DNA from: Fragilaria crotonensis | Taxonomy: Eukaryota; Bacillariophyta; Fragilariophyceae; Fragilariales; Fragilariaceae | Length of the DNA stretch: 64,000 nucleotides | Direction of reading: 5' to 3' | Assembly: GCA_022925895.1 (NCBI GenBank) | Contig: JAKSYS010000217.1 | Span: 21,851 to 85,850 of the forward strand | Shown here: in pieces, positions 1 through 12,110 of the stretch | Numbering within the stretch: the stretch's first letter is position 1 | Layout of the letters: every line of letters begins with the position of its first letter | The notes under the pieces: model-generated | Told to the model about the DNA's origin: nothing | The model's input: only the letters and a program-made list of their open reading frames with translations | Databases searched by the model: none | Made by a program: the position numbers and the translations under genes

Positions 1-1
1 G

Positions 2-3000
2 GCAATCATAGCTGAGAGCTATGAACGTCGAGATCAAGAACGCCAACGAAAAATTGCAGTACTCGAAGCGACTGGGAAGCAAGCGGACAAAGAATCAGCA
101 ACTCGGTTGAGACATATGAAAAAGGCCGAAGATATCAAGCAGTTATTTCGCAAGATTAGTGGCGTACGGAAGAACAAATTAAGACAAGGAGTAACGAGAA
201 TTGAAATCCCCTTGCATCCAGACGACAATCCCAAGATGTGTACTGAATGGCGACAGATAGATGTGCCAACTGAGATTGTTCGGCTATTACAGGAACGCAA
301 CCGGGCTCATTTCGGACAAGCAAAGGGAACACCCTTCACTGTTGCACCACTTCTTGACGACTTAGGCTTTTGTGGGGATCGACCCTCGAGTACGAGGATT
401 TTGGACGGCACATATCAACTCCGGACGAACGATGACGATGACGTGAGTAAAAATGTGAGACTCTTGTTGCAGCACATGACACAGGTTCACGAAATGGCAG
501 CGTCCCCCTCGTTTCCAACCATCTCAATGGACGACTTCATGAGTAAATTGCGCGTCTGGTCGGAATCCACCACCACGTCTCCGTCAGGATTACACCTCGG
601 ACACTATAAGGCCTTGATTGCACGACATTCATACTCATCAGACCTCCCAGATGATGAATTGACCCCAGAGTTCCGAAGAAACCGAGACGAGCTTGACATG
701 ATGCAAAACGACCTGCGGACTTTGCACTTGAATCTGTTGAATTATGCGCTTGAGCGAGGCTATTCGTATAAACGTTGGCAAACAATTGCCAATACAATCC
801 TCTTCAAAGATCCGGATAACGTTCGGTTACATCGTACTCGAGTGATTCACATTTATGAAGCGGACTTTAATCTCGCCTTGGGAATCAAGTGGAGGATTCA
901 GATGTATCAAGCCGAGGCCCTGGCAGCATTAAATGATGGGCAGTATGGGTCTCGACCACGACGAAATGCAACGGATCCAGTGTTCATCGAGGAACTCCAG
1001 TGTGAGATCTCTCGGGCCACTCGACGGTCAGTGGTCTTGATCAATTATGATGCGCTTGCATGTTTCGACCGAATGATTCAAAATGCAGCAATGATTGTTA
1101 GTCGGAAGTTCGGCGTTCCGCTTCCAGTAACTCAGGCCAATGCAGTAACCTTGGAGAGCGGAGTTCAGGGTCCGTACAGAATTAGGCCTCGCTCCAAATG
1201 GTTACGTACATTCGGATAGCAAGCCCATCTATGGCACGGGACAGGGCAGTGCCAACTCCCCAGCGATCTGGTGTTTTCTGTCGAGTTGTCTCATGGATGC
1301 CTATGACACGACTGCAACACCTGCGGTATATTATTCACCGGATGAAAGCACGTCAGCGTCTTTGGGATTAGTAGCTTTTGTGGACGATTGCAATGGGCAG
1401 GCGAACAATTTTTTAGCACCAGGATCTGATGAGACGCTTCGGGATATCTTGGTACGCACGCAGAAGAATGCACAATTGTGGAATGACTTACTCCACTCGA
1501 GTGGTGGCGCACTGGAATTATCAAGTGCTCGTGCCAAGTACTCCATTGGTGGTTTACACAGCAAGGAGCACCATTTTTGGCCCCAAAACAATCTGCTCAC
1601 CAAGAAGTGTTGCGTGTCATAGATCGCGCCACCGGCACGACCCATCAACTACCTTTACTGTCACCGTATGAGGCACATAAGACATTAGGGCACTATAAAG
1701 CACCAGCTGGGAATCAAACCGAACAATTTCGAAAACTCAAATCAAAGAGCGACGAGATAACGACCTTCCTGTGGACATGCCCCCTTACGCGACTCGAAAC
1801 ATGGACTTTTTATTATGCCTGCTACCTCCCAAGTGTTGGTTATCCACTAGCGTGCTCATCCCTTACACGACAACGACTGGATCAGGTACAACGGAAAGCG
1901 ATGGCGATCATTGTCCCACGTTGCGGTTTCAATCGGCATACCAAGGGCGAGATCCTCTACGGTCCTTTGGAGTTGGGTGGGCGAACTTCCGTCATCTCTA
2001 TGTTGAACAAGGCATTGGGCAAGTGTCCCTCTTTATGAGGAATTGGAGATTGAAATCGACAGCGGGGAAACTCCTTCGCATTGCAGTCGGATGGTTCCAA
2101 CACCAAGTCGGTACCTCATATTCAATTCTGGAACGAGTCGACACGGTCCTCCCCCATCTAGAATCCAAGTGGCTGGCCTCGCTACGCGACTTCTTAGCTT
2201 CCATACAATCAAACCTCCAACTTGACAATCCGTGCATTCCTAAGATCCAACGTTACCATGACACACATATTATGGACGCTATATTGACTTCTGCGTGGTT
2301 CTCAGCATCGGAGATTCGACGCCTCAATTATTGCCGCCTTTACCTTCAGGCCCAAACAATTTCCGATCTCACAGAGGTTTCGGGGCGTTATCTGGATCGA
2401 GCGAAGTATGAAGGTCGCTTCTCGCATAATAGTAGCTGCACGCACGGCATGTGGATCCACCAGCAATGCCCGTCGCCTGCGGAGTGGAAATTGTGGCAGC
2501 GAGCGAATTTGTTGTGGAGTGATGAATCTGGGAAGTTACATCAGGCATTGGGTCCATGGTTAGACACCATTGATAATCATCGTCAAACTCACTCAGCCTA
2601 TCAACTGAACACGCGTTTGTGGCTGCGAGAACATCAAGATTACAGACTGTGTAAATTGTCGAACAGGACCGAGGAGGGACAGTACGGTTATTGGAGGACT
2701 GGAACACTGTGCGAATGGCAACAGATTCCTCTCGAGGCGTTTCCTGTGGAGGTTTGTCAAGTTGCCGAGGAAGAATGGACTGTAGTTGAGAGAAGCGTCG
2801 TTCGTGTTCCTCATCATCTGGTACATGCTGCAACGTTTGAACAATACGTTGAAGATCTTGAGCCGTGGGAGTATGACTTATTATCTCGCACGAACCTACC
2901 GACGGATCCCCTTTTCGGTCGGACTCGCCTTATCTCAGGGAGTCCGTGGTGTCAGTGACGGGTCGGTTTGGCTTAAGCAAATGGGTGCGTTCGGATGGAC

Positions 3001-3025
3001 GTTGAGCACAGATTTGGGAGAGCGA
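2..3025 (+). pseudogene. Retroelement reverse transcriptase, N-terminal part plus start of RNase H (broken, open at window edge)
   Basis: The frame is open to the left edge, so the gene begins outside the window. It encodes a non-LTR-type reverse transcriptase. I see the first catalytic aspartate region (NYDALACFD, near 1045-1080), then GTGQGSANSPAIW (about 1235-1275), then the F-x-D-D catalytic box (AFVDDCNGQ, Asp codons at 1383-1388). A thumb/connection region follows, then the start of RNase H with the catalytic Asp in VSDGSV (about 2955). The frame changes near 1195, 1523, 1980 and 2925, so this copy is not translatable as it stands. Two of these changes (1523, 1980) look like one missing base in a run. 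The RNase H domain stops abruptly after LGER at 3025 and resumes at 15290, on the other side of an inserted transposon. The clade is not certain because the 5' part is missing. Confidence 0.8.
3024..3025. repeat. Left copy of 2-bp target-site duplication (GA)
   Basis: GA lies immediately before the left terminal inverted repeat and again immediately after the right one (15288-15289). Two bases alone would be weak. However, deleting 3026-15289 leaves one GA and joins the RNase H codons in frame, which supports both boundaries. Confidence 0.65.
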
Positions 3026-3038
3026 CATCAGAAGGTTG
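3026..3038 (+). repeat. Left terminal inverted repeat of the 12.3-kb transposon
   Basis: CATCAGAAGGTTG matches the reverse complement of 15275-15287 at 12 of 13 positions. It interrupts the RNase H frame of the host retroelement exactly here. Confidence 0.75.
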
Positions 3039-3282
3039 GGGCTTTTACAGTTGGACATAAATGGTACAATTTTGTAGTTTTCAATGGTACATTTCCTACA
3101 AAACTTCACATGTCTACAGTACATGCTGTAAAAAATTGTATCATTTTGAATTTGAATGAATCTTTTTTGTTTGGCGCGTCACAAGTGCTACACATGACAA
3201 ACTAACATCGCGTTTCCGTTACACTTTTCTTCCCTCCCCACCGGCAGTGATTTCCCGCCCCCCCACAGATGTTACGACTATG

Positions 3283-3289
3283 TATAAAA
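3283..3289 (+). promoter_or_regulatory. Possible TATA box of the transposase gene
   Basis: TATAAAA lies about 110 bases upstream of the chosen transposase ATG (3397). The first in-frame ATG overlaps this box, which argues that translation starts further down. This is a motif match only. Confidence 0.35.
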
Positions 3290-3396
3290 TACACTCCAAT
3301 GATAACAATCCACAGTCGTTATTTAAAAAGAATGCACACTACCTACATAACGATCTCACCGCTCACTCCATTGCCTTACTCACAAGATCAGCATCG

Positions 3397-6300
3397 ATGA
3401 ATCCACCAGGCCGCAGGAACACTGACACACATTTGTCTGCTGATGGCAAGAAGCGAAAACACTCTAATCACTCTTGCACCACACTGAAGGAACGCTGTCC
3501 CTCCTGTGGTCGAGAGGTCAAGGTTGGTCAAATGTCACGACACCTTTCCACCAATCAGCAATGCGTTGAGGACTACCCCAGGGATGGTGTCCCTGAATGC
3601 ACCAACACCATTGTTCGTGCAAGTGTTCCAGCAAGAACTGCAATTGAGGGACAATGCCTCCCGGACTCAAACAGGCACACCACCTCTCACTCCATCACAA
3701 ACAGATTTGTGGAACCAGTTGACTCTGTCACACCATTCTTTCCCCGTACCGATGATGATTTTCCAATTGAATCATACAATGATGAGGATGTTCCACCAAG
3801 TGAATATCATGATCGCACCATATCTGAAATCCAGCCCAGCACCACAACACAAGCAGAACAAGTCCACTTCACCACCACCCTAGCAGACGATACCATCCCC
3901 TCTCAACAGGATGGGACCACTGACTGTCACTCTACAGGCCAGGCTGACGACTCCTTGCTTGCCGCATACGAAGGAGCCATCACCAGTATGAATGATGGGG
4001 GCTTGTCACTATCACTTTTTTCTCGTGAAGAACAGGTCCAAATTGACCTCCTGCAGACATTAAACAGACTTGGTGCTCCAATGAAGGCTTATGAGGAGGT
4101 GATGAGATGGGCTACGAGGTCAGTCCAGCAAGGACACAACTTTTGCGATGCACAGTTGACATCACGCAAGACATTAGTTTCGAAACTCAGTGCGCGTCTC
4201 AGTCGAGTTGCCCTTGAGCCCATACGTGCAGACCTGTATCTTCCATATTCAAATGTTACAATAAGCATCGTTTACTTCAACGCTTCAGCTGTGTTCACTG
4301 ACCTACTTTCCTGTCCCCAGTTGAACCGTGATGAGAATTACATCTTCCATGGTGACTTCAACCCTGATCACAGTCCCTTTGCCATCCCCTCTCGAAATGT
4401 TATCGGAGACATCAATACTGGTCGCTCCTATCACTACACTCACAGAAAGCTCTGTCAAAATCCCAACGACATGCTCCTTCCATGCGTCCTTGCAATAGAC
4501 AAGACAACATGTGACATAAGCGGTTCGGGTCGCTTACCCATGGAACCCATTACAATTCAGTACGGTCTCATGAAGCATGACGTCAGAAAGAAACCATTTG
4601 CAATGCGTGTTCTGGGATATATCAATTGTTCAACAACACATTCCCGTTCCAATAGCAATCCAAATAGGGCGACCCCTCTACCAAGGTCTCAAGAAGTTTC
4701 CGATGCAGCCTTGAGACTAAATGAGTACCACATGCAGGTCAAGTTTATCCTGGAACGATCAGGATTTCTTGCTTTGCAAGAACATGGTTTCAAATGGAAC
4801 CTCAAGTATCATGGCAAGAGTTTCCAAACTGTCTTGCATCCCTACGTTCCCTTCATCATCGGCGACACAGAAGGGCATGACACCCTGTGTGGTCACTACA
4901 GGTCGCGTACATCTGGTGTTTCACAGTTGTGTAGGGTGTGTGAATGTCCCACAGAAAAATCTGGCTGGTCCAAAGGCCGCTACTTCACAAGGCGAACACC
5001 AGCAGCTGTCAATGATCTGGTTCACCGTGGGAACCTTGAGGGTCTGAAACTTAAGTCTCAGCACTACCTCTCGAATGCTTTTGACACAGTACGGTTTGGA
5101 CAACATGACAAACGAGGTATATTTGGCGCCTGTCCAGGAGAGATTCTTCACCTTGTCTTGATAGGGTGGTTCAAGTATGTCGTGGAATCCTTCTTTGCTC
5201 AAGCGGGGAAGAATAGCATTGCCGTTCAGAAGTATGTTACCCTCTGTCATGACATAGGCCTTCAACTCGACAGACAGAGTGATCGCAATGTCCCTCGAAC
5301 ATCGTTCAGAGATTTCTCCACTGCATCTAATATCCCTGGCAACGAATACGCTGGCTGCCTGTTCATCATGCTCATATCCATGCACACGTCGCGATATACA
5401 GAGATCTTTGCCAGATCTCGTTTAGCAAAATGTCAGAAGGCTGCCGACAAACACCTAGGTAACCCTAACTTCATGGAAGACTGGAAGGACCTTCTCACAA
5501 GCTTACTGGAATGGCTTGCTTGGTTGAAACAACCTCAGATAACTCGTGTGTCAGCACAACGATCAGTTTTTGCCACCGCACATCTGATGCGCCTTGTAAA
5601 GTTTGTGGCTCCACGATTCAAAGGCATGTCAAATAACACAATCAAGATGCATTTGGTGCTTCACATCCACGAAGACATCATTAACTTCGGTGTCCCAGAG
5701 GTGATGAATTCTGCCTACGCCGAGTCATCCCATCGTCCGATAGCAAAGTTCACCGTCAGGAACACTCAGAAGCGCCACAAATCATTCACATTCCAGGCAG
5801 CAAATCGTTATGTCGAGAACTTGTCCATTGATCAAGGAAGCCAGGTTGTTTCAGATGACAGAAAGAAGAATACATTAACCGCAACAGGAGTGGCAAGAGC
5901 GTGGACTGGTAAGGAGTTCACCATAACATTGGACGACAATAAGGTTCCAATTTGTGAATGGAGATTGGACAAGAAGAAAAAGTCACAAGTTCCAAGTGTC
6001 CGTCCAATCCCTGAAGATCACGTGCTATCGATGATAGCAAACCACTGTCATCCCCATGTCTTCCCACCAGTCATCCACTGTCAAACCGAATTTATCACTG
6101 ACGAGGGTCAAATTTATAGAGCACATCCTTCCTACCAAGATGCTCCATGGTATGACCATGTTCTCCTTGACTGGTCAGAGTGTGACGATCCACTTCCAGC
6201 CCGCATTTGCACTTTCATCAATCTGTTTAACATCAAGGCAAACGCATCTATCTGTTTCCCGGAGTCTGGACAGGAGACAGTCCCATGCCCCCCCGGGCTG

Positions 6301-6723
6301 TACGCTGTGGTGGAATCATACGATCCAATCCCACCATTCACCAGTGATGCAGACGACGAAAGCTTTGATGCCGAAGATGATACCCCTCCCGATCTCTTCC
6401 AACACTACACCAAGACTCTCCTGTCAGACAACATCTCACCCAAGCTATACCTTGTCAATGTCAAGGCTATCGTTGGCCCAACAGTGGTTGTCAGGGATGT
6501 TGTGGGACATCCCTCGGATGTGTCGGTTTCAGATAGGCGGTCCCAAGACACCTATATATTCATGGCAGTGCGTCGTAAGGAATGGGCATCTCGCTGGGAA
6601 CATAAGGTAGACCTTGCATATCAGGAGAAGAATGAGGATGGTGCGGAGTCAACTGAGGATGAGGATGACAGTGCGACCATCAAGGACAGACGGATGTACA
6701 AGAGGATGCATGGCACAGCATAG
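3397..6723 (+). CDS. Transposase, Plavaka/CACTA-like (CMC superfamily)
   Basis: This is a single 1,108-residue frame starting at the ATG of MNPPGRR. The open frame extends 50 codons upstream, but only through a GTG and an ATG overlapping a TATA-like motif. A Cys2-His-Cys finger (C34, C37, H49, C56) near the N-terminus should bind DNA. An acidic, Ser/Thr-rich linker follows. The core has LAIDKTTCDISGSGRLPMEP, a typical first-aspartate region of this family, then IGDTEGHDTLCGHY with a CRVCEC cysteine cluster, then GACPGEILH, and later MNSAYAESSHRP, a candidate position for the catalytic glutamate. The protein would cut and join the element's ends. It is the only gene of the element without a frameshift, so it may still be active. 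The assignment is to the family; I cannot place the exact clade. Confidence 0.75.
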   Translation: MNPPGRRNTDTHLSADGKKRKHSNHSCTTLKERCPSCGREVKVGQMSRHLSTNQQCVEDYPRDGVPECTNTIVRASVPARTAIEGQCLPDSNRHTTSHSITNRFVEPVDSVTPFFPRTDDDFPIESYNDEDVPPSEYHDRTISEIQPSTTTQAEQVHFTTTLADDTIPSQQDGTTDCHSTGQADDSLLAAYEGAITSMNDGGLSLSLFSREEQVQIDLLQTLNRLGAPMKAYEEVMRWATRSVQQGHNFCDAQLTSRKTLVSKLSARLSRVALEPIRADLYLPYSNVTISIVYFNASAVFTDLLSCPQLNRDENYIFHGDFNPDHSPFAIPSRNVIGDINTGRSYHYTHRKLCQNPNDMLLPCVLAIDKTTCDISGSGRLPMEPITIQYGLMKHDVRKKPFAMRVLGYINCSTTHSRSNSNPNRATPLPRSQEVSDAALRLNEYHMQVKFILERSGFLALQEHGFKWNLKYHGKSFQTVLHPYVPFIIGDTEGHDTLCGHYRSRTSGVSQLCRVCECPTEKSGWSKGRYFTRRTPAAVNDLVHRGNLEGLKLKSQHYLSNAFDTVRFGQHDKRGIFGACPGEILHLVLIGWFKYVVESFFAQAGKNSIAVQKYVTLCHDIGLQLDRQSDRNVPRTSFRDFSTASNIPGNEYAGCLFIMLISMHTSRYTEIFARSRLAKCQKAADKHLGNPNFMEDWKDLLTSLLEWLAWLKQPQITRVSAQRSVFATAHLMRLVKFVAPRFKGMSNNTIKMHLVLHIHEDIINFGVPEVMNSAYAESSHRPIAKFTVRNTQKRHKSFTFQAANRYVENLSIDQGSQVVSDDRKKNTLTATGVARAWTGKEFTITLDDNKVPICEWRLDKKKKSQVPSVRPIPEDHVLSMIANHCHPHVFPPVIHCQTEFITDEGQIYRAHPSYQDAPWYDHVLLDWSECDDPLPARICTFINLFNIKANASICFPESGQETVPCPPGLYAVVESYDPIPPFTSDADDESFDAEDDTPPDLFQHYTKTLLSDNISPKLYLVNVKAIVGPTVVVRDVVGHPSDVSVSDRRSQDTYIFMAVRRKEWASRWEHKVDLAYQEKNEDGAESTEDEDDSATIKDRRMYKRMHGTA

Positions 6724-6934
6724 CGTAACACAATTCTACACCCATTAGTGAAAAACAGATGAATCAGATGTCCAACGGCTTTCAGAACTGTCACCACCAT
6801 CAGATTCATATCCCTCCAACCCTGTCGTTTCCGGTTGTGGAACCTTCGCACGGATTACATAAGGTATCGCTTTCGTATCCCTCCCATGGCACCAGGCTGC
6901 TTTGCTCTGACAACCTCCAACTCCACTTCAGGTC

Positions 6935-8798
6935 TCAAGAACTTTTTAACAAAGTCCTCAATAGCTCAGCAAAATCCGGATCATCGAAGACATAAGCATA
7001 ACTGCAAGAAAGCAGCATTGCAGGTTGTAACGTCAAGTGATCAAAACTGACCGCCTGTATCATCGTGAGCGTTTCCAACACTCCCACATCGCCCGTGCTG
7101 TGATTAACATAGCCACTCCCCACATCATGAAGAGTCTCGTACTCCAAGTGTACATCGATTGATGCACCCGCGTTTGAAGGCACTCTCGCCATGAGCTGGC
7201 GTCGGTCATCATCTGTCCAGTATGGCAGCGCTTCTCCATGACGCGTTGATGCCCTTGCAACGTAGTAATGTTGGGTTTCACGTGAAAATGCATGAAACCC
7301 AACAACCACTGTCTCGTATGCACCAACAACATGACCCATCATCACCTGAAAGTATAGCTGTAAGTGCTCGCAAGGAACCACCAACCGTTTCCAGGTTTTC
7401 AGCACCTGTAGCGTCACCTGCCATGGGTAAAGCAGATCTTCCTTCTTTCCCTTCCTTCCTCCAACGACCATCCTGAAGCCCTTCACCCACCCAAGGACAT
7501 GCTCATAATCTTGCTTCGGGTCTCCCGTGCAACCCCTCCCACCGTTACCAAATTTGCTCATAACGTTCTGCTTGGGCACTTTATCTTGAGGCAGACTCGG
7601 CGCTTTTCCATTGCACATTCCCAGTGGATGCGCATGTCTGACATCATACTCCAGCACCTCTGGCATCCAACTTGGGTTTCGTAAACTCCACATCATGTTG
7701 CACGTAGCACTCGCTCCAAATCCAGGCTGCACATCACATAGTCTTGTGGTGTCCTCCGAATACCCAACACCCTGGGAGCATCAGCATTTGTCACGGACGT
7801 TGTGTCTGGCAAACGACGGCGAGGACTAGCCAACATCCGGTCTTCATGCGAACGATCTTGACCAGCGTCCTCATTGGAGCGCTTTTTACCGTGATCCTCA
7901 ACGTCCATGCTCCTCTGGCGCTCCTCATCGTCAAGCGTCACGATTATGTCTCGATTGACAGGCCACCGTATCTCCGTTTCCGAAACCAACCGATCATGCC
8001 ATTTCCGATGAGGAGGTGGTCCACCTGGCATTTTCCTGGGTGTATTCTTTCTCATGCCATGAGAGTATTGTCCTTGACCCGCGTCAACTTTCCCAGAATC
8101 CTGTGTCACATCACGTGGCTTTTGTGAAACCACATGATCGTTGCGGCCATCGTGGAATCCGTCGCGTTCTCTCACATGGGTCTGTTCCACCATCTGATGT
8201 TCTTCCAAGCCCATCAAGTGGCTAGGGGAACTTCCATAATCAGAATGGTAGTATACGGAGTCCACCCTGCTGATACGAAGATGGACAGACGTAGGAGGAT
8301 GTTTCACTTCATCAGCACATCCCGAAGCCGGGTTGACGACCAATTCACCACAACTCCTGGTGAGAAGACCAGTACTGCTGCTGTCTTCCGCCAGCTCATC
8401 ACAACGTGCAGCATGTGGAACAGGAGGCTGCTCTTCACAAACTGCTGCAGGTGCAACAGTTTGTAAAGCTTCGCCTGCAAGGAGTTGCCTCATCAGCCAC
8501 CGACGTCTCAACAGCGACATCATCAGCACCAACCAAATCCACCGGATTGGTGATGTCACCGTCATCGAATGGCTCTACTTCAATTCCAAGGTCGACACTA
8601 CCCTCATCCGAGCAGTCACTGGCGAGGCTGTTGTCCTCCATGATTCCGCGTCATCATCAGGCGCAACACTGACGGATGTTTCATCAACGTCCATCTCCAC
8701 GTCAACCACAGCGCCACCAACACCCACCACTCCCGTCGAAGGACATTCCTTGGCTTGAGCCGCATGCACCACATCATGCGTTGAGGTGCCTCCAGATG
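6935..8798 (-). pseudogene. C-terminal part of the transposon's long minus-strand gene (broken)
   Basis: This region continues the frame chain of the gene that begins at 11094. I read it as one gene because the peptide character carries across each shift: a very acidic stretch (about 8800-8440), then a polar His/Arg-rich linker (8440-7730), then a folded-looking C-terminal block of about 250 residues ending at 6935. That block holds motifs such as LYPWQVTLQVLKTWKRLVVP and VVGAYETVVVGFHAF. Frames change near 8790, 8630, 8500 and 7720. I do not recognise the C-terminal domain. It could also be a separate gene, since there is a Met near the start of the last block. Confidence 0.45.
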
Positions 8799-11094
8799 TC
8801 AACAAGTTCGCCTTCGCATCATCACTGCGATTGCCAACGCACGTTCAGCCTCTGTCAGAAGCTTGTTCAGGTCACGAACAGACCTATCCGCAACACTGAC
8901 TGCCCTCTTCGCTTCCTCTAAGGATGCAACAGCCACATCAAGCTCCCCGCGCAACGTGAGCACCCTCTTGGAAAGTTCACCAACTTCCAACTTTGCAGAA
9001 CATTGGTACGATGCAGCTGCCTTGCGCGTCCCATACCGAACAATAGCAGTCTTTGCAGCAAAGAATGTTCCATACACATGTTTTCCCTCAGCACGCCTCA
9101 TCATTGAAGTGCAGTGCCTGATGAGCCTGCCATCCCAGCTGATCATGACACCATGTTTAAGACGTATAGCCATTCCGTTGTACGTTGGACCCTTCCCATC
9201 TCGTTTTCCGTACACATTCGGGAGAACAAAGTACCAGTCGTCAGTACTTCCAGGATCATCCTCGGTCCAGATGCTAAAACCCTGAGAGGCATCATTAACA
9301 TCATAGTGTGACGCATTGGAAAGGTCGACACTGACATCCATGGTGTTCGTAATGTTAGCAAAACATCCATCTCCAGCCATCCCATGCCTGGGAATGACCC
9401 CACCATCCACTTCCAGATCCTGCATTGTCCTTAACACAGCTGGAATCGAAACAGCTGCAAGATTTGCGGATGCCACCACAGCATCCCTCAGTAACGACTG
9501 GGCACTCTCCTCAGAGGACGTCACATAGCGGGTTCTGTGCACACCATCAAGGCATATCCTAGTACCAATTGGGTGCATGGAACCCAGGTCACCTTTACCG
9601 GCTCTCGCCGAGTTTTGGTTACGTGATCGAACCGTCTGTGCATGTTTCCTGATGTCACCAAGCATCTTATCAGCAGCCGGGCCGAGTGTCGGTAGGTATC
9701 GAATCTGTATGACACTGTCCCGCGATACAGACATCTTCCCGGTTTGCGAACCCGGGTGGTTGACTTGCACCGAAACACACACATCAACGTCACCATCGGA
9801 GGGATCGATCACAAGACTCTCGCGTATGCTGATGACCCGGTGCAGAAATCCAGAGACGTAGTGTCGACAGCCACGTTTCGCCGAAGGGGACGCCTCCAAA
9901 CCAGCGTTGTATGCCCTGCGAAGATAACGCCCCTCGACCATGGCGTAATCCTGACCCTCCACATGGTCAGGAGCAAGACGAGGCCCCTCCTCATCAGGAC
10001 ATTGCCGAGCATACATGACCTTCTTCATTGCCTTAGGGAATGGAAGGAGTCTCGACGTAATTCCCATCGCATCAGAATCCAGAAGGAAATTTGAGGAACC
10101 ACGAGAAATTCTCCACTTCCATATTTTGTCCACGTTGCCATCCCACAAACGGCTAACGTAGCCACCTTTAGCGAAACGATTGATCCTAGATCCATTACGT
10201 ACAATCCGAAGCCAATTCATGTCCATCGGAATGTGAGTGTTCGGAACGCCGACCGACTCGTGTCTTTTCTCACGATGACAATAGTAAACACCAGCCTCTG
10301 GCAGAACAACCACAAGACATCGATATCGCTTGTCATACTTCGCATCGAGGAATTCGGCATCACCCTTAGCTTCACAGGGTGTCCACCACCTCCTTACCCG
10401 TCCTACGCCTAGGAATCCTCACCGTACGTGCGATAACGGCATCCATCATCACAATCTCCAGGTAGTCAGGTCGCGTGACGACGGAATGGATATCAACTCC
10501 ATCATTCATGTGATCGCGCATTGCAAGTGACACATTCGTCAAGCCATACATTTCCAGGAAAGTGCGGTGAATGACCTGAACATTCGTGTTCAACAATTGA
10601 GCACTACCAGGAATCCCAAACACAGGGTCGTCAGGGACAGGCTTCCCCTTCATCGCCGACAACACCGTCTTCCAAGTTTGATGGAATCTGTTGATGTCGG
10701 TGCGAGGCAAACACTTTGCGATGACATTAGCAAACTGAGTCTTCGAAGGATGCCACGCTTTGCGAGACATCGGATCACCACCAGGAGCCTTCCCTTCCAA
10801 GTCACCAAAGACACGTGGATTGGAAGAGCCCGCGATGAGATTACGAGCAGTCTCACCCGGAAGGGTCCTACCACCAAAGAGAACGAGTGGCTGTTCCTTG
10901 AAAGGAACCGATCCACCGGTTCCAACCTTCCCATGCTTGGAGCTCCGATCTACGTCGTACTCGAGGGGCTTCATGTGCGCAGCACCACCGGCCTTCCTTT
11001 TCCTTACTATGTTGGAGGAACTTTCATTATTCACAATAACAGATGGATTATGGCGCAAAGGAGAAGAACCGTCCTTCCGTTGACTCCCCGACAT
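8799..11094 (-). pseudogene. Transposon cargo protein with putative Fe(II)/2-oxoglutarate dioxygenase-like core
   Basis: The start is taken at the ATG of MSGSQRKDG (11094). The N-terminal 240 residues are basic and unrecognised (10372-11094). One frameshift near 10374 separates them from the 520-residue main block, which opens with GDAEFLDAKYDKRYRCLVVV. Near 9308-9114 the block has SNASHYDVNDASQGFSIWTE, then YFVLPNV, then RLKHGVMISWDGRLIRHCTS. The H-x-D pair (codons near 9308-9300), a second His about 62 residues later (IRHCTS) and a basic residue soon after are spaced like the iron and 2-oxoglutarate ligands of a double-stranded beta-helix dioxygenase. A long coiled coil (roughly residues 430-490 of this block) ends it. 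Some fungal transposons carry TET/JBP-type dioxygenases, so a DNA-modifying role is possible, but this is inference from motif spacing. The function is unproven. Confidence 0.5.
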
Positions 11095-11229
11095 GATCTC
11101 GTCACCAAAAAGCCTGACGCAGCACAGTATGAACAGCACACTGATGGTGATGTTGTTCAGGGACAGAACAACCTTAAAACCCGGGAAGAGAATCCGATGG
11201 AACTTGAGGTGACCACTATATGGTGAGTC

Positions 11230-12110
11230 GATCAACAAGTGACCCTTCAGAAATCCGTCGCCAGAGTTGAAACCAAAGGATACTCCAGATGATCACGACA
11301 AGCACCACTTTATGGTGAGTGCTGCCTGTCAAATTACTCAACAATGAGCAAGAAGACCGTGAAAATGGGAACGTATCCAACCACAGCTACTACACTTTCG
11401 CTTTGTGGTGGTTGCTGCCGCCAAAAAAGTCACTCCAAATGGGAGAACGTTCAAATGTATAAAATTAAAGTATAAAATTCTCCAACAGAGTGGGATGGCT
11501 TCCCGTCACGATGCAACGGTTCCGAATTGCTGCCTGAAACTTGGCAATCCTGATGGGACAGCAAGCCGCAGGCTCCTCAGTAACCCGCACTTGTAGAATG
11601 GAAACGCAGAACTCCACAAGTTGCAACTCCAAATGGGAGAGCAAGCTTGACGTTCAAAACGTAAGAATTCTAAATGGAGAACGGAGTGTGCAACCTGATT
11701 ATCAGTGTGGTCGCAGACGGGAGCGCAACGCCAGGAGCCACGTCAAACTGTGTTTTCAACCTTTGTGTTGATGCCGCCTTGATGCGACAAGACAACGCCG
11801 ATCGGCGTGGACGCAAACGGATCAAAGCACAACTGTAGTCACTTGCGACGCGTGGCTGCGAACCGTTCCAAACGCAGCCGCAGTCACTTCCAACGCGTGA
11901 TAGAAAATCCTGTCAATCAGGTGTTCACGTCCGAAAAGACCGACGTCGACACACTCAATTCGCAATCTCGCAACTCCTAATGGGAGAGCTTCAACTGCTT
12001 GCCAGTAACCGATCAAACAAAGTCAACTCCTTGATGGGAGGACAGTGATGATCAAAGAAACCAACTTTTGTGCTGTGATTCGCAGCGCAAAAGCAAGAAA
12101 ACCAAGAGAG
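11230..12110. repeat. Dispersed short repeats, ACTCC(n)TGGGAG type, upstream of the minus-strand cargo gene
   Basis: At least five variants of a small palindrome occur here: ACTCCAAATGGGAGAACG (about 11432), ACTCCAAATGGGAGAGC (about 11626), a degenerate CTAAATGGAGAACG (about 11669), ACTCCTAATGGGAGAGC (about 11975) and ACTCCTTGATGGGAGG (about 12025). CTCC and GGAG can pair around a 5-6 base loop. A second motif, TTTATGGTGAGT, occurs near 11219 and 11311. No gene is seen. These could be transposase-binding or promoter sites. Confidence 0.45.

Noticed and set aside
3247-3396. Transposase start at 3247 or 3282
   Set aside because: 3247 is GTG and 3282 overlaps a TATA-like box; the first plausible ATG is 3397.
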